64,000 nucleotides of DNA from Ustulina deusta (taxonomy: Eukaryota; Ascomycota; Sordariomycetes; Xylariales; Xylariaceae). Each line of letters opens with the position of its first letter. The first letter of the stretch is position 1. A model generated the notes under the pieces. That model was not told the origin of the DNA. It saw nothing but the letters and a program-made list of their open reading frames with translations, and did not search any database. Positions 11,815 to 24,318 of the stretch are shown piece after piece. Location: positions 62,001-126,000 of the forward strand of contig JAJNNX010000049.1 of assembly GCA_023159155.1 (NCBI GenBank), read 5' to 3'. Made by a program: the position numbers and the translations under genes.

Positions 11815-14133
11815 TCGGCCCCACTGACCGATAAGGTGGTCCTGTATTGTTGTGGGTCCACAACTGTGACGGACTAGTGGACCCCACGCTAGTCCTGAAG
11901 CAGTTGGTGAGGCTATTCGCAAGTGCCGTATGGGCTAGGTGGGAGATGTAACCACTTGGACCGGAACCACTTCGGAAGCTGAATCAGCAGCTCACACACT
12001 TGGTTATATAGCGAGCGCCCCATACAGGCTGGGCCGCTCACATAGACCAATACATATACCGTTTTCTGAGCCCTAGATCCACTGTACCGTCAGAACAGCA
12101 TAGTGTACGCATACCTATATGGGCTGATGTCTTTGTCAGCTGGACGCATATGTATATGCCGAGGAGTTCAACACACGCAACAGCATCCATAGTTAATCAT
12201 TAGACCTTTTTGTCGTCACCAGATACGACTCAGATGGCTGCTTTGTTGACAATGGCATCTTGTCGTCGTCCCTCTTTCTCTCACGGCTGGGTTTTGCCCT
12301 GGTGATAGCTAGTAATGGCTGCTAGTTACACATCCCCCCACCCTAATTTATTATACCCGGGGCTTTAAATTTAGGTTTTTTTTTTTTTGGCTTTTTGTTT
12401 TAATTCATTTTTTTCTTTCTTGATTGGTTTATTTATAAGAACTCGACAGCTCTTAGTTTTGGCCAGAGCTCTAACTAATTAAACTACCTAGATTCTTCAC
12501 CCTGAGTATATCGTGTGTGGTGAGGAGAAATGGATTAGAAGGTGTTAATCATCTCGGTCAGCACATATCCATCATCACGACGTGTCACGCTAGTCTGTCC
12601 AGCAAAGAGGCGGCAAAGGTCTTGGATGAGGCGCGTCGGGTAGATGGGTCGGCGGATACTATCCAATCCTTAAGATAGACACATAGGTTGCCACACCTTT
12701 GGACTGATTATCTGACTTAATAGAGAGGGCCTGACATAGTTTGAGTCAGGGAAAATATTGCATCACAGCTGTGTTGTCATCGTAACCTCTGATGTCAGCA
12801 TCTTCCTCCTTTTCCCCCCAGACTTTGCCTGTATCCGTGACACTATGCGGCTGTCATAGTTAGATTGTTGGCCAGTAGCAGTCCTATCACTGTGCATGTT
12901 AGCCAGCAACCCGCAGATGTGCAATAGAATAGTCTTAGAAAATTGCATTGAAATACGATAGTTGGACGCCCCACACCTTACGTCTATATGTACTGAACGC
13001 TCCTCCAGAGGTCGAAAGACCTTTCTCTTTATCTAATACAACTTAGGGTAACATACCTACCTTGATAAATTGTTCCTTTGAGTTTCTCTTGGCTATAGCG
13101 TACATAATTGCAAATCCTCTGTTTAGGCAAATTACCTAAGTCTCAGGCGAGGATTCTCTTGAAAGTATCCCTCAGCCGGCTCGGACTCTTTGCCGCTTTG
13201 GAGTGCTCTTCTCCTTCCTTAGCCTCGGCAGCATTCCTTTCGATCTCGTCCAACCCCAAAGTAAGATCCATCTCTAAACCTTTAACGAATCGACTTTTAG
13301 TCATAATCTTGAAACCAATGAAGACTATTAGAAAGATACCAATGGGAAGTTAGTTGCCGAAGAAGGTAGCTATTGTCCGAGCCATTTTCAACGGCAAGAT
13401 TCCAAGAATCGATAGTCTCACTCTTATCTTTCTGACCTTTTATGAAAAGGAGTTTACGGTTCGGATCGAAATTTTGATGGGGGCCTGCTCAGGGAGACTC
13501 AAACTGTCCTGCACAAATTGGCATCTCAGTCTGCCTCCCTGACATCTTTTCCAGCAAGCAACCCTCAAAGGTCCGACGTCCGGACATCCAGAGTTGCCAC
13601 GAGGCTCATTCTCTCTTATCACCATACAAGCTTTCTGAGACTTTGATATTCCCAGCTCCTAGTCCTAGTATGTTCACTGCTCGTTTTTGGCTGTATTGCC
13701 GTTCGGATCGATTAATACGAGTCTTAATAGGGTATTTTCTACCAGTTCAGCTTGAAGCAACCTGGTCTTCGGCATTCATTCTCAAGATCATTGATATTGT
13801 ATCGCCGAGTTTTGTCTGTGATAGATCCTGGCTTGCCGCCTCTTGTGAAATTTTCGAACTGATGATATCAAGGGAGTTTTCAGGTGATTTGTTCGAGAAT
13901 GTTTACGTGTAGATCAGGTATATGAACCCTCCAGTTGCAGATAATCGATAAAAACCGGCATCCTACAGCATCACGGAACGGCAGCAGATAAAGGTTACTT
14001 ACGCAACGGTCTCTTTCGACTACGAACTATCTCGTCCATTTTCCGGATCTAGTTGAGAGGTTCACTGTCCTAATCTGTACGTCATCGAACTTACCCTCTC
14101 AACCCTTAACTGTTAGCTACAACATTTCTAGCT
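11815..14133. other. Border region without a supported gene
   Basis: Normal base composition, only short frames on both strands. At about 13,350-13,930 the - strand gives several protein-like pieces (such as DIISSKISQEAASQDLSQ) broken by stops, possibly an old coding relic, but no family was recognised and nothing can be joined with confidence. Confidence 0.4.
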
Positions 14134-14152
14134 TCAGAATCCCCATTGAGTC

Positions 14153-14188
14153 ATCCAATTATCCATCCAATTATCCATCCAATCATCT
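14153..14188 (-). repeat. 12-bp tandem repeat, about three copies
   Basis: ATCCAATTATCC units repeat head to tail, the last imperfect. On the - strand they encode WMDN-WMDN-WMTQ just before the terminal WGF of the reductase relic. The repeat is in frame and so added residues without shifting the frame. Confidence 0.8.
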
Positions 14189-14462
14189 TTAACTGGTCCG
14201 ACGATCGACAGCGTAGGCGAGATGTGAACTGTGTGCTTAATGCTCAAGAATGTGGCCCCAGTATCGGGTAGACTTTCGAAGAAGTCGAGGAGTTTAATAG
14301 CTGGGTTTATAGCGATATCTTCTGTCCTCGACGCGCTATCACGAAGCGCATCAACCCATGCCCCCAGGGATACCACTTCTACTTCCTTTCCTTGACCTAG
14401 ACGCCGAGAAATGGCCGGTAGTAGCTCTCTCCAGGTGGTGTGATGAGGATTAATAGCGTGAT

Positions 14463-14493
14463 ACACTTTGGCACCAGTCTGGTGCCAAAGTGT
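14463..14493. repeat. Perfect 31-bp palindrome at the frameshift of the reductase relic
   Basis: Arm ACACTTTGGCACCAG (14463-14477), one central T, then the exact reverse complement (14479-14493). The two reductase reading frames meet inside it. One arm plus the centre is 16 bp, which is 1 modulo 3 and matches the observed frame offset. Confidence 0.9.
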
Positions 14494-15150
14494 TCGACTC
14501 GTGGGCACGTGCTGGAAGAAGTGCTTGTTCGACAATGGCTTTCCCCAACTTATCCACCGGGACCCAATCTATGGTATCCAGCCGTGGACCTAGCGAATCT
14601 GGTACTTTACCCAGATATTTAGAGCTCGCAACCAAGCTCGGCAACCATTCTTTCTTCGGCCATTCACCTGCTGCTGACGTCGGTCCTGCGACTTGCCCCA
14701 CACGGCAGATTGCGGATGGGATGTCGGCCTCTCTAGCAGCCGCGTCCAGTAAGCGCTCTGAGAGAAACTTTGACTGCCCGTAACCGCTAGCCATGGGCGT
14801 TGTCCAATCGGTGTATATTTGCTCGGCAACCGTTCCCTGTAGGCCGCCAACTGCGCTAATGCTGGAGATGAAGAAGAGTTCCGCTCCAAAGCGAGAGTGA
14901 GATGAAAAGTCTATCAATCGGCGCACGAAGCTAATGTGTCTAGTGAAAGAGTGAATGGAGAGGTTGAAGTCGACCTGCCAGGCGTTATGAATTATATGTG
15001 TGACATGGTCAAGCAACTCCTTGTATGTAGTCGCCGGGAGGCCAAAATATGATTTCGACAAGTCTGCGTCAAGACATTGGACCTTCTTCGAAAGGGGTCG
15101 AAGACCTTTGGAGGCCTGGAGGCCCTCTTAGCGACGGAAGGGCATTTCCC

Positions 15151-16958
15151 TATTCTGTTTACTATGTTTCTATGGTAAATTTTAACATACTTTTGGCTTG
15201 GACTATAATCATTAAAACGCTCTCGCTAACTTTTGCACCTGAGAGCACAGGAAAACTGGTATGAAAACTAGCACCCTGGGTCCTCAACACATTGTCCTAT
15301 AACCGGAAATCAGTATTTCATTACCGCCCTAGCCTCAAAGCAGAAATGCAGCAGCCTTTCGGATATCGCACATTCAATCACCTGTCATACCAGACAAGTT
15401 CTTATTGAGCTTCAGATCCGTGAGATAAAATCTTCTCGCTGCGAGTCCCTTTTACCTCGATCTCAGGTCTCATGATCTATGTAGATTGCCAAGAAGAGAG
15501 CGAAATCGTTTTTCGGCGTGCAACAGCCCGAGCATACAATGATCCCGAGGGGGGCTCGCTCATGGGAGAGTTGAATTTTCACTTCGAATCGCGGTTACGC
15601 GCAGGCAAAACGCTAACTACTCCCTCCTGGCCTCTCCACCTCGCCTTCTCCAATTCGCTGTACGTTGTAGCTGACCACAAATCTGCAGGAACGCTTGATG
15701 GGTTCATTTATAAATCTGGACAGAGGCTACAGATTGCTTAAGAGCTGAGCATCCCACGTCCAGGATATTCTTCGCCACCTCACGAACCCTATTTTGCTCT
15801 GGTCGTTGCATAGACCAAATTTGCCTGATCGGTACGATCCCTAGTATAAGTGACAATAGACGAGCGAACGAGTCCATCTTGGAGTTCATACATGCTGTCT
15901 TCAACAAACGAATATTGATACTTGGCCACCCTCCTATGTCAGAGTTAGTGGAGCGGATTCTAGTAGAAATTAGCTAATGAGGTTCTCGAAAACGCCTATC
16001 TCTCCTTGATCTCACCTTTGGCGCATCTATTCTTATGGCACGAGGATGGCAAAGATTTCCCATGCGAAGATTCTCAAACTCTGTTCACGAGTCGAGACCA
16101 AGAGGTTACCGGGAACAATACTTCATTGCCGAGGAGGGAATCGTGAGAATCGCTACAACTCCTATCAAAATAGGCAATTCACCCTTCTGGATCGAGAAGG
16201 AACCAGTTAGTCTGATCATTAAGGAGGCAGCAGGCTGTAGCAGTGGTTCAGATAACAGGCAGAAGCACCGCATGGTGGCTCGTGTGGCAATATACACCTG
16301 GAACTCGGATATGCTGTCATTAGTTGAGAACAGTCCTCGCGATTTGTTCTAGATTGTTTTGAGCAGGGTACATTTAGGAGATATGAAGACAATCCTCGTT
16401 TTCCTCGCCATTTTCAACGACATAGATCTTTCGGGTCCCTTCGGTGTGGAGAATGTTTGTAACGTTAGTCAAATACAAGGATGGGCTCCAGAAAAACTCC
16501 GAGAGTCTGACGTTTTTGGTAATGCCAATGTCCCAAAGATCGTTAGCTTCGCAGAGCTCTACACTAGATACAAATCTAGTTTGGACGTTAAAATGGTCCG
16601 TCCCCACGCCGCATGCTTATCCGCACCCGCATGACCTCATGATTTATTCCCCGGAGAAGTCAGGACTTTGCACGTCGGCCGAAGAGGGAGCCATGGAGCT
16701 TAGACTGGCCCGTTCAAGCGATGCGGCCCTCCTCCGCAGAGATACTGTCTCCTTGATTAGTCACATCATTTGTAAGCCCAAGAAGCAGAAGGTTCTTCTT
16801 CCTTGCGGTACCGAGTTTGGAATGCATGTCTTGCTAGGTATTGGATGTATCGTCGGAGTCGCTTCGTGACCGAAGTCCGGGGAACTGTGCAATTATATCA
16901 ATACCTCGGCACCCCAAGCTGATTGAATCGAACAAGCCCGGATGAAATCAAAAGTGCC
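15151..16958. other. Region without a recognised gene
   Basis: Several frames of 60-140 codons overlap on both strands, the longest at 16444-16869 (+), 16035-16352 (+) and 15472-15741 (+). None shows a known motif, signal peptide or consistent exon chain. They could be decayed coding sequence of the cluster that contained the neighbouring reductase, or chance. Confidence 0.35.
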
Positions 16959-19106
16959 ATGAAAACCATCCCCCGCTTACAAGTGAGATCATTTGCAAGA
17001 CGCAGCTTGACAGCAAACCGTGTAATCAGCAGACATCTAGACACCATGGCGACGGCACGCACGATCCAGATCACACCCGAGAACACTGGTCTCTGGCACC
17101 GCCAACAGACCGAGGCAGCGGCGAAGAAAACCACCGAGCTACTACAGGAAGATCTCGAGGTTCGTCTATCCACTACGTGCTTACATACTATATCGCCAAG
17201 TCATAAGTCACTTCCAGCTAAACTCTCATGCTTTAGAAACACCACTGTTACTTCAATGACAGAGGTTTTCACAACCAGTAAGCTCAATACACCCTACATA
17301 TAGTCTAAGTATCCAGGCAATGGTTACGCGATACTGACGCTACCATTCATGTAGTATAAGCCACCATCTCCTCGCATTGTACGCCCTGGGTGCCTCAGCA
17401 GACGACATCCAGCAGGGGTACAATGACAACACGGACTACCAAAAAACCTCATATCGGGTTCACCGTGACCAGATCGAAGAGCTAAAGGACTTCGAACTGG
17501 CAAAGCAGAAACTCGGGAAAGAGGAGTTAGTCAGCCCTCACCCCAGCATGACAACCCCTCCTTCACGGAGGGGATAAGTGCGAGTATGAGGAGAATGAAC
17601 TAATACTGACCTAACATTCAACAGGTACTACACCGACTTCCTCCTCTTCTTCCAGAACGAGATAGAAGAGAAGGGCTGGCAGGCAGTGCTGAACGAGTAC
17701 CTCTTCAAAGGTGACGAGCGAAGCGAGGACATGTTGATCCGCATGTTTGCAGGTGAGCTTTCCAATACAGCAAGCTAACAAACACCCTTCCCCACGCCCT
17801 CACCTCATCCAATTTTCACTTGTTGGTTTACGCATTTACTCACCCGCTCACTCAGGCCTCATTCACCCCATAATCCAGCTCATGTACGGCATAGAATGGC
17901 AACAGCCAGCGATCGTAGCGATGGGACTAGCGCAAGCATCCGTGCACCAAGCCAACATGAAGACGTTCTTCCTAGCAGCCGAAGAAGCCGCGCGGTCGTC
18001 TGTGTCGCCGATGCCAGATATAGCGAGCCTGTTCCGGGACGTCGCGGCAGATGAGAAGCTGTCGACCGCGCCGCGTCCGTCCGGCAACAGCACGATCGCC
18101 GACGGCGTCCTCAGCTATGCCTTCGACGAATTCATCCGCATCGCGGCGAGGGTGAACGTCCAGCCCGGGGAACTGGACGAGCGGACCGTCGAGATGTATA
18201 ACACGATGATCTATCAAGCCACTGGCGCCGCTTTTCGTCAGGGCAAAGAGCCACGATTCGATTTCTTCTTAATGTGAGTTCCCTTTCCTTTTCACACACA
18301 CACACACACACTCTCTCTCTCTCTCTCTCTCTGTCTGGCAGACAGAGCCCAGATAGATACATAGATATACCCTAATGCCTCACACCCTCATGCCGCTCTC
18401 CCACCCCTAACTAGCAAAAACCGTCTCACAGGCACCTCGTCAACGTATGCCCTCTATTCCTGACCATCAACGCGCAAGAGTGGATCCCGACAGCAAGCAA
18501 AGTGCGTCTCCTAGAATGGAAGATCAGATTCGACCTCCTCCTGTACGCGGCGCAAGGATGCGCTCCCGTCTCCCTCGAGAAAATCACCTCGTACATCCCA
18601 AAGGAGAAGACCCGAAAACCAACTATCGGTAAGAAAGAAAAAAAAGCAAACAACTCACTCAAACCCCCCATTCCCACCCCCTTCATCTAGCAATCGCCCT
18701 CAGTACATAAGGTATGACAGCTAACCACACACACCCACCACATCTCAGACCTTCTCCCCCGCATCTACGCCCTGCACGACGACGGGCACGTCTCAAAGCT
18801 AGTCCGCGCGATCGGAGTATGTCAAGACGCGAGCAAGGCATACGAGGACAGAGCCTGGTTGCAGATCAAGGGTGGAGGTCTCTGGGACAAGTTGAGCCAG
18901 CTCGTCGTGGACTCGGCAGAAGGGTCCGGGCCCACATGGGTGCGCAGCGCCGGGGCCGCAGAGGCGTGGACGGTAAATACCTAACCTAACCTACATTTTT
19001 AACGCCGCTGCAGCGGCGCTCCACGTATCGACCAAGTAAATGCTAACATGCGACGACGGCACAGGAGGTTCCCGATCGACGAGAAGATGACCAAGGTCGT
19101 CTCTAG
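16959..19106 (+). CDS. Questin oxidase-like protein (AflY/HypA family, DUF4243)
   Basis: Eight exons: 16959-17159, 17237-17277, 17355-17525, 17625-17752, 17856-18273, 18432-18628, 18749-18972, 19065-19106, giving 473 residues in consistent phase. Family landmarks run in order: FNDRGFHNH, HHLLALYALGA, YYTDFLLFFQNEI, LNEYLFKGDER, MLIRMFAG, LIHPIIQLMYGIE, AQASVH, FDFFLMHLVN and VRLLEWKIRFDL. The family contains questin oxidase of Aspergillus and AflY of aflatoxin biosynthesis, proposed Baeyer-Villiger-type or ring-opening oxygenases acting on anthraquinone-like polyketides; many members belong to no known cluster. His residues in the FNDRGFHNH and SHHLLAL blocks are retained. The second exon is only 41 bp. 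A start at 17046 (MATARTIQ) is equally plausible; the first 29 residues from 16959 are basic and could be a mitochondrial leader. Intron 5 holds a CA/CT microsatellite. The left neighbour is a ruined reductase domain. The substrate is unknown. Confidence 0.85.
18294..18332. repeat. (CA)n-(CT)n microsatellite in an intron
   Basis: Back-to-back CA and CT dinucleotide runs inside intron 5 (18274-18431) of the questin-oxidase-like gene. They supply a pyrimidine tract and explain why this is the longest intron of the gene. Confidence 0.9.
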
Positions 19107-20114
19107 GCGTATCTTTTTATTATTTATTTATTTATGTAAAAAAATTTCCCCCCTCTCAATCTCACGACTCCATCTATCCACTCCCCTCATGAAATATTGC
19201 ATCATACTAGAGCGACTAGTACGGGTATGATGACAAGAATCGAATGGACTCGGGTCTGTAATCTAATTTGCTAATAAAATCTTTCAAGTCCGAAAATACC
19301 TATCTCAGTACAAGTCTATAACAATAATATAAGTAAAGCAAGCATGCGCCAACAAATAAGTAATAAAACAAGCCTTATGTTGTGCTTTGTCCGTGTTTAT
19401 TCAAGTCCCTATCCATGAATTCCACGTCACCAACTATCCGAAAAGCAATAGACGTATTGAACTTGGCATATCATCACACACTTTTATCCATTACAATAGA
19501 GACAAGAGCTTTCACCCAGTATGACTTCCAATATCGGACAGTCTACTAACCCTGACACGATGGACATCATTGTAGCCCCGATCGTCTCTTTGACGCAGTC
19601 AGATAGGATCGGACAGTATAAAACGAACGGTGAGATGAGATAAAGAAATATAACATACCCAAATTCGTATAACATGTAGAGAGTTGGCTATTAGAAAAGA
19701 GTACATCCCTGATAAGCGGCACGAATGTGATCATCTTGCAGCGGGGAAGTGTATGCCAACAAACAATACGAATATTGGTATCGTATTGATATGACTAGCA
19801 ACTCTATTCTGTGTAAGGCTAGTGTTGCTAGTGCGAGTTACACGTATCACACTCACACGAGGTGGATTTTGCCTGCCTCCCCCCCACCTTCATCTTCATC
19901 ACGTCTCATACCGCGCACTGCTCGACCTGACGCTTCTTAACCCATCAGCCATGTAGCGACACGTCGCTCCCCTAAATAATACTTAAGCATTGAAAGTATA
20001 TGGAGCCTTTCACTACATGCGAAGGTCGTAAGTGATACTTCACACTTTGTCATGTTCTTCGGCATGACAAGAATATGAATGACGTTTCTATCAAAGTAAG
20101 CGTCTCTTCGTTGT
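19107..20114. other. Convergent intergenic region
   Basis: Lies between the 3' ends of the questin-oxidase-like gene and the deubiquitinase gene. AT-moderate, no supported ORF; presumably 3' UTRs and terminators of both. Confidence 0.5.
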
Positions 20115-23100
20115 TTACTTAAGAAACATCTCCGCGCCGTTCCTGTTCGTCCGGGTTCGGTCCATATGGTCTAAGCCCAGCATGGCATCGTCCTCAATGG
20201 TATTCCCTTCTTCATACAGGACATCATCTAATAAGTGTGTGAGTGAATTGTCCTGGTTACCCACATGATAAATACTCACCATCATTTATATACGTTGCAG
20301 GCTTTTGATACCGTCGCACGATAGCGAACTTGATTTTCTCAAATGCTTTGCCTTTAATGCCTGTCCGTTTCTCAAGGCGTTTCTTGGTCTCTGAAAATAC
20401 TTCACCCTGGCAGAGATCAATATCAATTCAATAGCGAGATCCAGCAGAGAAAGACTTACCTCCTTGAGAAGGAATTTGAAGGGATAACCGTGCACTCGAC
20501 TTGGGTCATTCTGAAAGTGAATGACCTTGATGAAGTCCAGCTCTGGAGCGTCGATTTCCTCTTCTGGTACCCGTTCCGCGATCACCTCAACATAGTCATT
20601 AATGCTAAGGACTGGATAGTTTGGTACAAGCTCACGGAAGAATTTATGATTATGGATTTCATAAACTCTTATCCGCCCATCTTCATTCTCGTCTTTGATC
20701 TGCGCCTTTTTTATGAGGGCTTGAATTAGATCCTCGACATGTCCTTGCTTGCTCACGAGAACGTCAAAGGTTTCCTGAGCCGTTAGCTACATCAAACGTC
20801 ACTGTGTGCTGATGGTTGACTTACATCTTTCGTAATCCCCTCACTCAGCCACGTGACTTTGACATTCTTTTTCGTATCAAGTTCCGCAAGACTCATTTCC
20901 AGCACTTCAAAGAAGAGAGAATTGGCCTTGGTTTGGAGGCTCTGTTGGGTATAATTTTGAGGGTTTAGGATTTGCGCGAGAGTCGCGTTGGGTACTCGTC
21001 GTACCGCTCCTTTCGGAGCACCAGTTGATGCATTCGCAGTAAAGAATCGTAGATGTGTCGGTTCCACATTGAGATGCTCCCCGACGCGTTCAGCTAGTTG
21101 ATCATAAGTGACCTTCGAGCTTAATGTCAAAATGAAGCTCTCCAAATCAGGGTTCTCGCAGCGCGGGTGGGGATCAAGACGAACTTCTCGCTTGAAGCAA
21201 AGAAAATCATAAAAACTTTTCGCATCATCAAACCGATCCCAGCGCTTGGGCTCCTCAGAGTTCTTATCTCCCAAACGGGGGATTTTCCCAAGCACCTCTC
21301 CCGGTAGTTTTCGCTCATTGACGCGCTGGAAGCATATGATATCGCCATCTTGCAGCTCTGCGGCCTTGAGAGTTTGCTTGGCCTTGAGGGGCTCGATCAT
21401 TGAAGGCTTAATTTCTTCCCACATAGCTAATTGCTCCCCGGCAGGTAGTTTTTCGCCCCATCCCATCTTCTTTGCAATCACTGGAACGAGTTCCTCTATC
21501 TTCCTTTCTTTGCTGACGTAGATGTGGCCAATACCATGAAGCCTCTGCTGCTCTACGTCGAAGTGCTTGAGGAATATGAGGATGAGGTCATTCTTAACAA
21601 CAACCCCATTGGCACTGCTTTGGTAAGTAGGCCAGACTGCATTGCCCTGAGCGTCGACTTCGTCGGTAACCTCGGCCCAAACGCGGAGCACGCTGTCACG
21701 ACTAGTGCCCACAGCTCGTGAAAGGGTCTCCTCAATGGACGGGCGGAGATCCATGATGGGCTGATCGGGACGGGTGGTTTTGTTCTGGCGATTCACCATG
21801 ATCCAAAGACGGACTCTCTTAGGATCCTGGTTCAAGCCTTTAGCGATGGTCGCTACAGCGTCCTCCATGGAGAACTGTTTCCTCATTTTGTAATACCTTG
21901 GCGCAGCAAGGTCCTCCGCTGGGTTGGACTCGAAATTGGTCAAATCAGTCCCGGGATGGTTCTTGAATGTTTCTTCTGTGATAACCTTGACAGGAAGATA
22001 GAGGTGTTGCTCTTCACGCTCTTTTCGCTTCGCTTCCCGCGCAGCAGCTTCTTCGTCCAGGCGCTTTTCTATGAAACAGTTAGTAAATGAGCGCATTCGG
22101 GTCTGAGAGTGGGGTGTATTTACGCAAATGCGGCGGGGAGTCCTCTTTATTCACCGGAGTCAAGACTTGGTCCAGGCGAGATTCTCGAATGTATACTAAC
22201 ATGTATGCATTCATTTGACGCATGATGGGGGTCCTCTTCTGAAATGCCGGTCGAGGGGGGATGAGGGTAGACTTATATTCGCCGCCAAAGTTCTCTTCTA
22301 GAGTTTCTCTCATGGTGGCCTTCGTAACCTTGTCGTCGTCGAATTTATAGAACCAGCCGTCTTTGTTGGGCTTGAGGAAGGCGTAGTAATGGCCAGCATT
22401 AAGGTCGCCACTGTGTACTAGCACGCCGTGTAATTTGTATATCCACGGCTCCGATCTGTCTGCGTCTTTTTCAAGGTAGGGTGCGAGATCCACTGTATCC
22501 GGGAACTCGAAACGATCATTTATCTTCATCATCGTGTCTCGCTGGATGTCATACTCAAACCGCTTTAGATGCAGATGTAATACTTCGGGAAAACTTGTGA
22601 AGATGACACCCTTGCGCGCATCTTGGTATTTGTGCTCATCGCCAGCCCAATACTTGTTGTCGCCATCCAGAGTTTCTTGCTGAATATAATCTTTGAAGCT
22701 TTCTTGGAGGTTAGGAATGCCCCGGACATTGAGTTGAATATCCCAGAAATCTTCAAGCCGACTAGACTCATAATCGACGTTGATGCAAGAAACGTATGTT
22801 TTCACCTTTCCACTGAGCATTTTGGGAAGGGAGTCTTCAGCAGCCGTACCCTTCATTTTCTCCTCCATGCGCTCGATGAGTTTACGCGACAATTCTTGTA
22901 CATCTTGCTGTTCGAAAATATGTCGGGTGTCCCAGCCAAAGGATCGCGTGAGCTCGTTCGTGCCAACGGCCGAGTTGGATATTTGCAATTGGTAGAAAAG
23001 TCGCTGGAGGGTATATGCACTGTTGGAGATACTCTCATCCTCCGCAGTAGGTATTTGATAAACAGCCTGTGGCCCGGTTCGTCAGCCTATCACGGCCACC

Positions 23101-24318
23101 GTTAACCCCTTGGAAAGACTGACCTTTCTGAATGCGTTGGTAAAGTACAGCGATTGCAAAAGGGAGTTTAGGTAGCATGTAGCGCCTTGGTTTTTCAAGC
23201 CGACAAAGCCTGTTTCCCTCTTGGAATCGTAGTTATTGAAGTTATGCCATAGGACGCCGGTTTCGTCTTCTACAATACGAACGTACGCAGTAATGTTGCA
23301 GGAATCGTCTTCGACGAGCGGGCGACCAGAACTATTCCATGGCTGCTGGAACATGCGCCTAAGCTCAAGAAATCGGGTGAAGCCCCAATCACTCTCCTCC
23401 TTGGTAAAGCGATGATGCGCGGTATGGTGAGCGAAAAGAGAAGGGTCATGGATATTCCACATCACCAAACCAAACTGCACGCAGCAACTCCAGTCATCTG
23501 GCACACTGCTAAGATCGTCGAAGCCATGCTCAAGGTATATAGAGGACTGGTCGACATTGTTGCCGAAGGGGAACAGAAGTATGCGCCTATTGAAGGTGTC
23601 AGGGAGCAGCACTGTGCCGGTCGTTGCAATTGTACTGACCACGGATAGCCACCAGCTTCGAACGTAGGACCATGCTCTTTCTTGTTAAGACTTCTCCAAT
23701 TCTCTACTTTCCATGTATTTACTACATCCTCCAGTATCTTGGGCTCTTCTAGGAGTGGGGGGAGGACGATCTCTTTTATGGCATCATCTACATAACGTTG
23801 TTAGCCCAAGCTTGCACCTAGTGGAAGCAGGCGTGTAGTCGGGACATCACATACAGTCGGTAGCTAGAGTGACGTTCTCGAGGGTTTCCGACTCATTGTC
23901 GAGCTGGTCGGGTTCAATGATAGCAACCTGGTCCCTGTCGTTCTGCGTTGGTTCAACAACCATATCATCCTGCGAGTCGACCATCATGTCGTTCGGGGAG
24001 TGGATTTCCGGATCGTAGCTCTGAACAAGAAGATTTGTTAGTCTACCCGGGGAAAGTCGCAGCGGGACGCTCGAGAGGCAGGCCGACGGAGACGTTGGTA
24101 TCGAGGATAGCGCAGCAGGCAGAGGAGCACAGGCAAGGATTGGGCCCCCAATGACAGAGTGATCAGCGGTGCACCGAAGCCGGGTTAGGAAGAGGTGGAA
24201 AGAAAGAAGGCTGATTTGGAGACTAGCTAGGAACCAAAAGATGACGACGAGAAAACAATGACAGGGAGGAGTAGAAGCGAAGCGCGAGAGCAAGTTGAAG
24301 ACTAGGTGGGCTCACCAT
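20115..24318 (-). CDS. UBP15: Ubiquitin carboxyl-terminal hydrolase, USP7/Ubp15 type
   Basis: Cysteine protease that removes ubiquitin from proteins. Exons on the - strand: 24318-24316, 24020-23855, 23787-23640, 23586-23124, 23066-22124, 22068-20825, 20774-20460, 20406-20280, 20227-20115, giving 1173 residues; phases agree at every junction. Order: an acidic N-terminus; a MATH domain (about 60-200, with WKVENW and ILLFPFGNN); the USP catalytic domain with Cys box NQGATCYLNS (Cys about 243) and His box LNAGHYYAFLKP (His about 486); then the long C-terminal array of ubiquitin-like folds that bind partners, as in human USP7 and yeast Ubp15, of similar size (about 1100-1230). The first exon I propose is just the ATG before a GTGAGC donor; it joins in frame. 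If that exon is wrong, the ATG at 23987 gives 1161 residues. The architecture is complete and probably functional in nucleus and cytosol. Confidence 0.93.

Larger units (their letters stand above)
14134..15150 (-). pseudogene. C-terminal thioester-reductase (NAD-binding 4) domain relic of a PKS, NRPS or NRPS-like enzyme
   Basis: The - strand carries the second half of an extended short-chain-dehydrogenase reductase domain, of the kind that releases a carrier-bound product as an aldehyde or alcohol. Visible landmarks are THIIHNAWQVDFN, the FFISSISAVG strand, the YGQSKFLSERLL helix with catalytic Tyr and Lys, ICRVGQVAGPT, the WVPVDKLG segment, VYHAINPHHTTW and a C-terminus ending WGF before the stop at 14134. 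Two frames are needed, 15061-14450 and 14535-14134; the switch falls in a perfect palindrome at 14463-14493. Upstream the frame meets a stop near 15,135 and homology fades by about 15,150, so the adenylation or ketosynthase part, the carrier domain and the start of the reductase are missing. A 12-bp tandem repeat near the 3' end duplicates WMDN. Non-functional by truncation and frameshift. The parent product cannot be inferred. Confidence 0.8.

Noticed and set aside
13108..13912. Three successive + strand frames that might form one spliced gene
   Set aside because: No donor and acceptor pair joins them, no domain is recognisable, and the - strand gives equally protein-like pieces.
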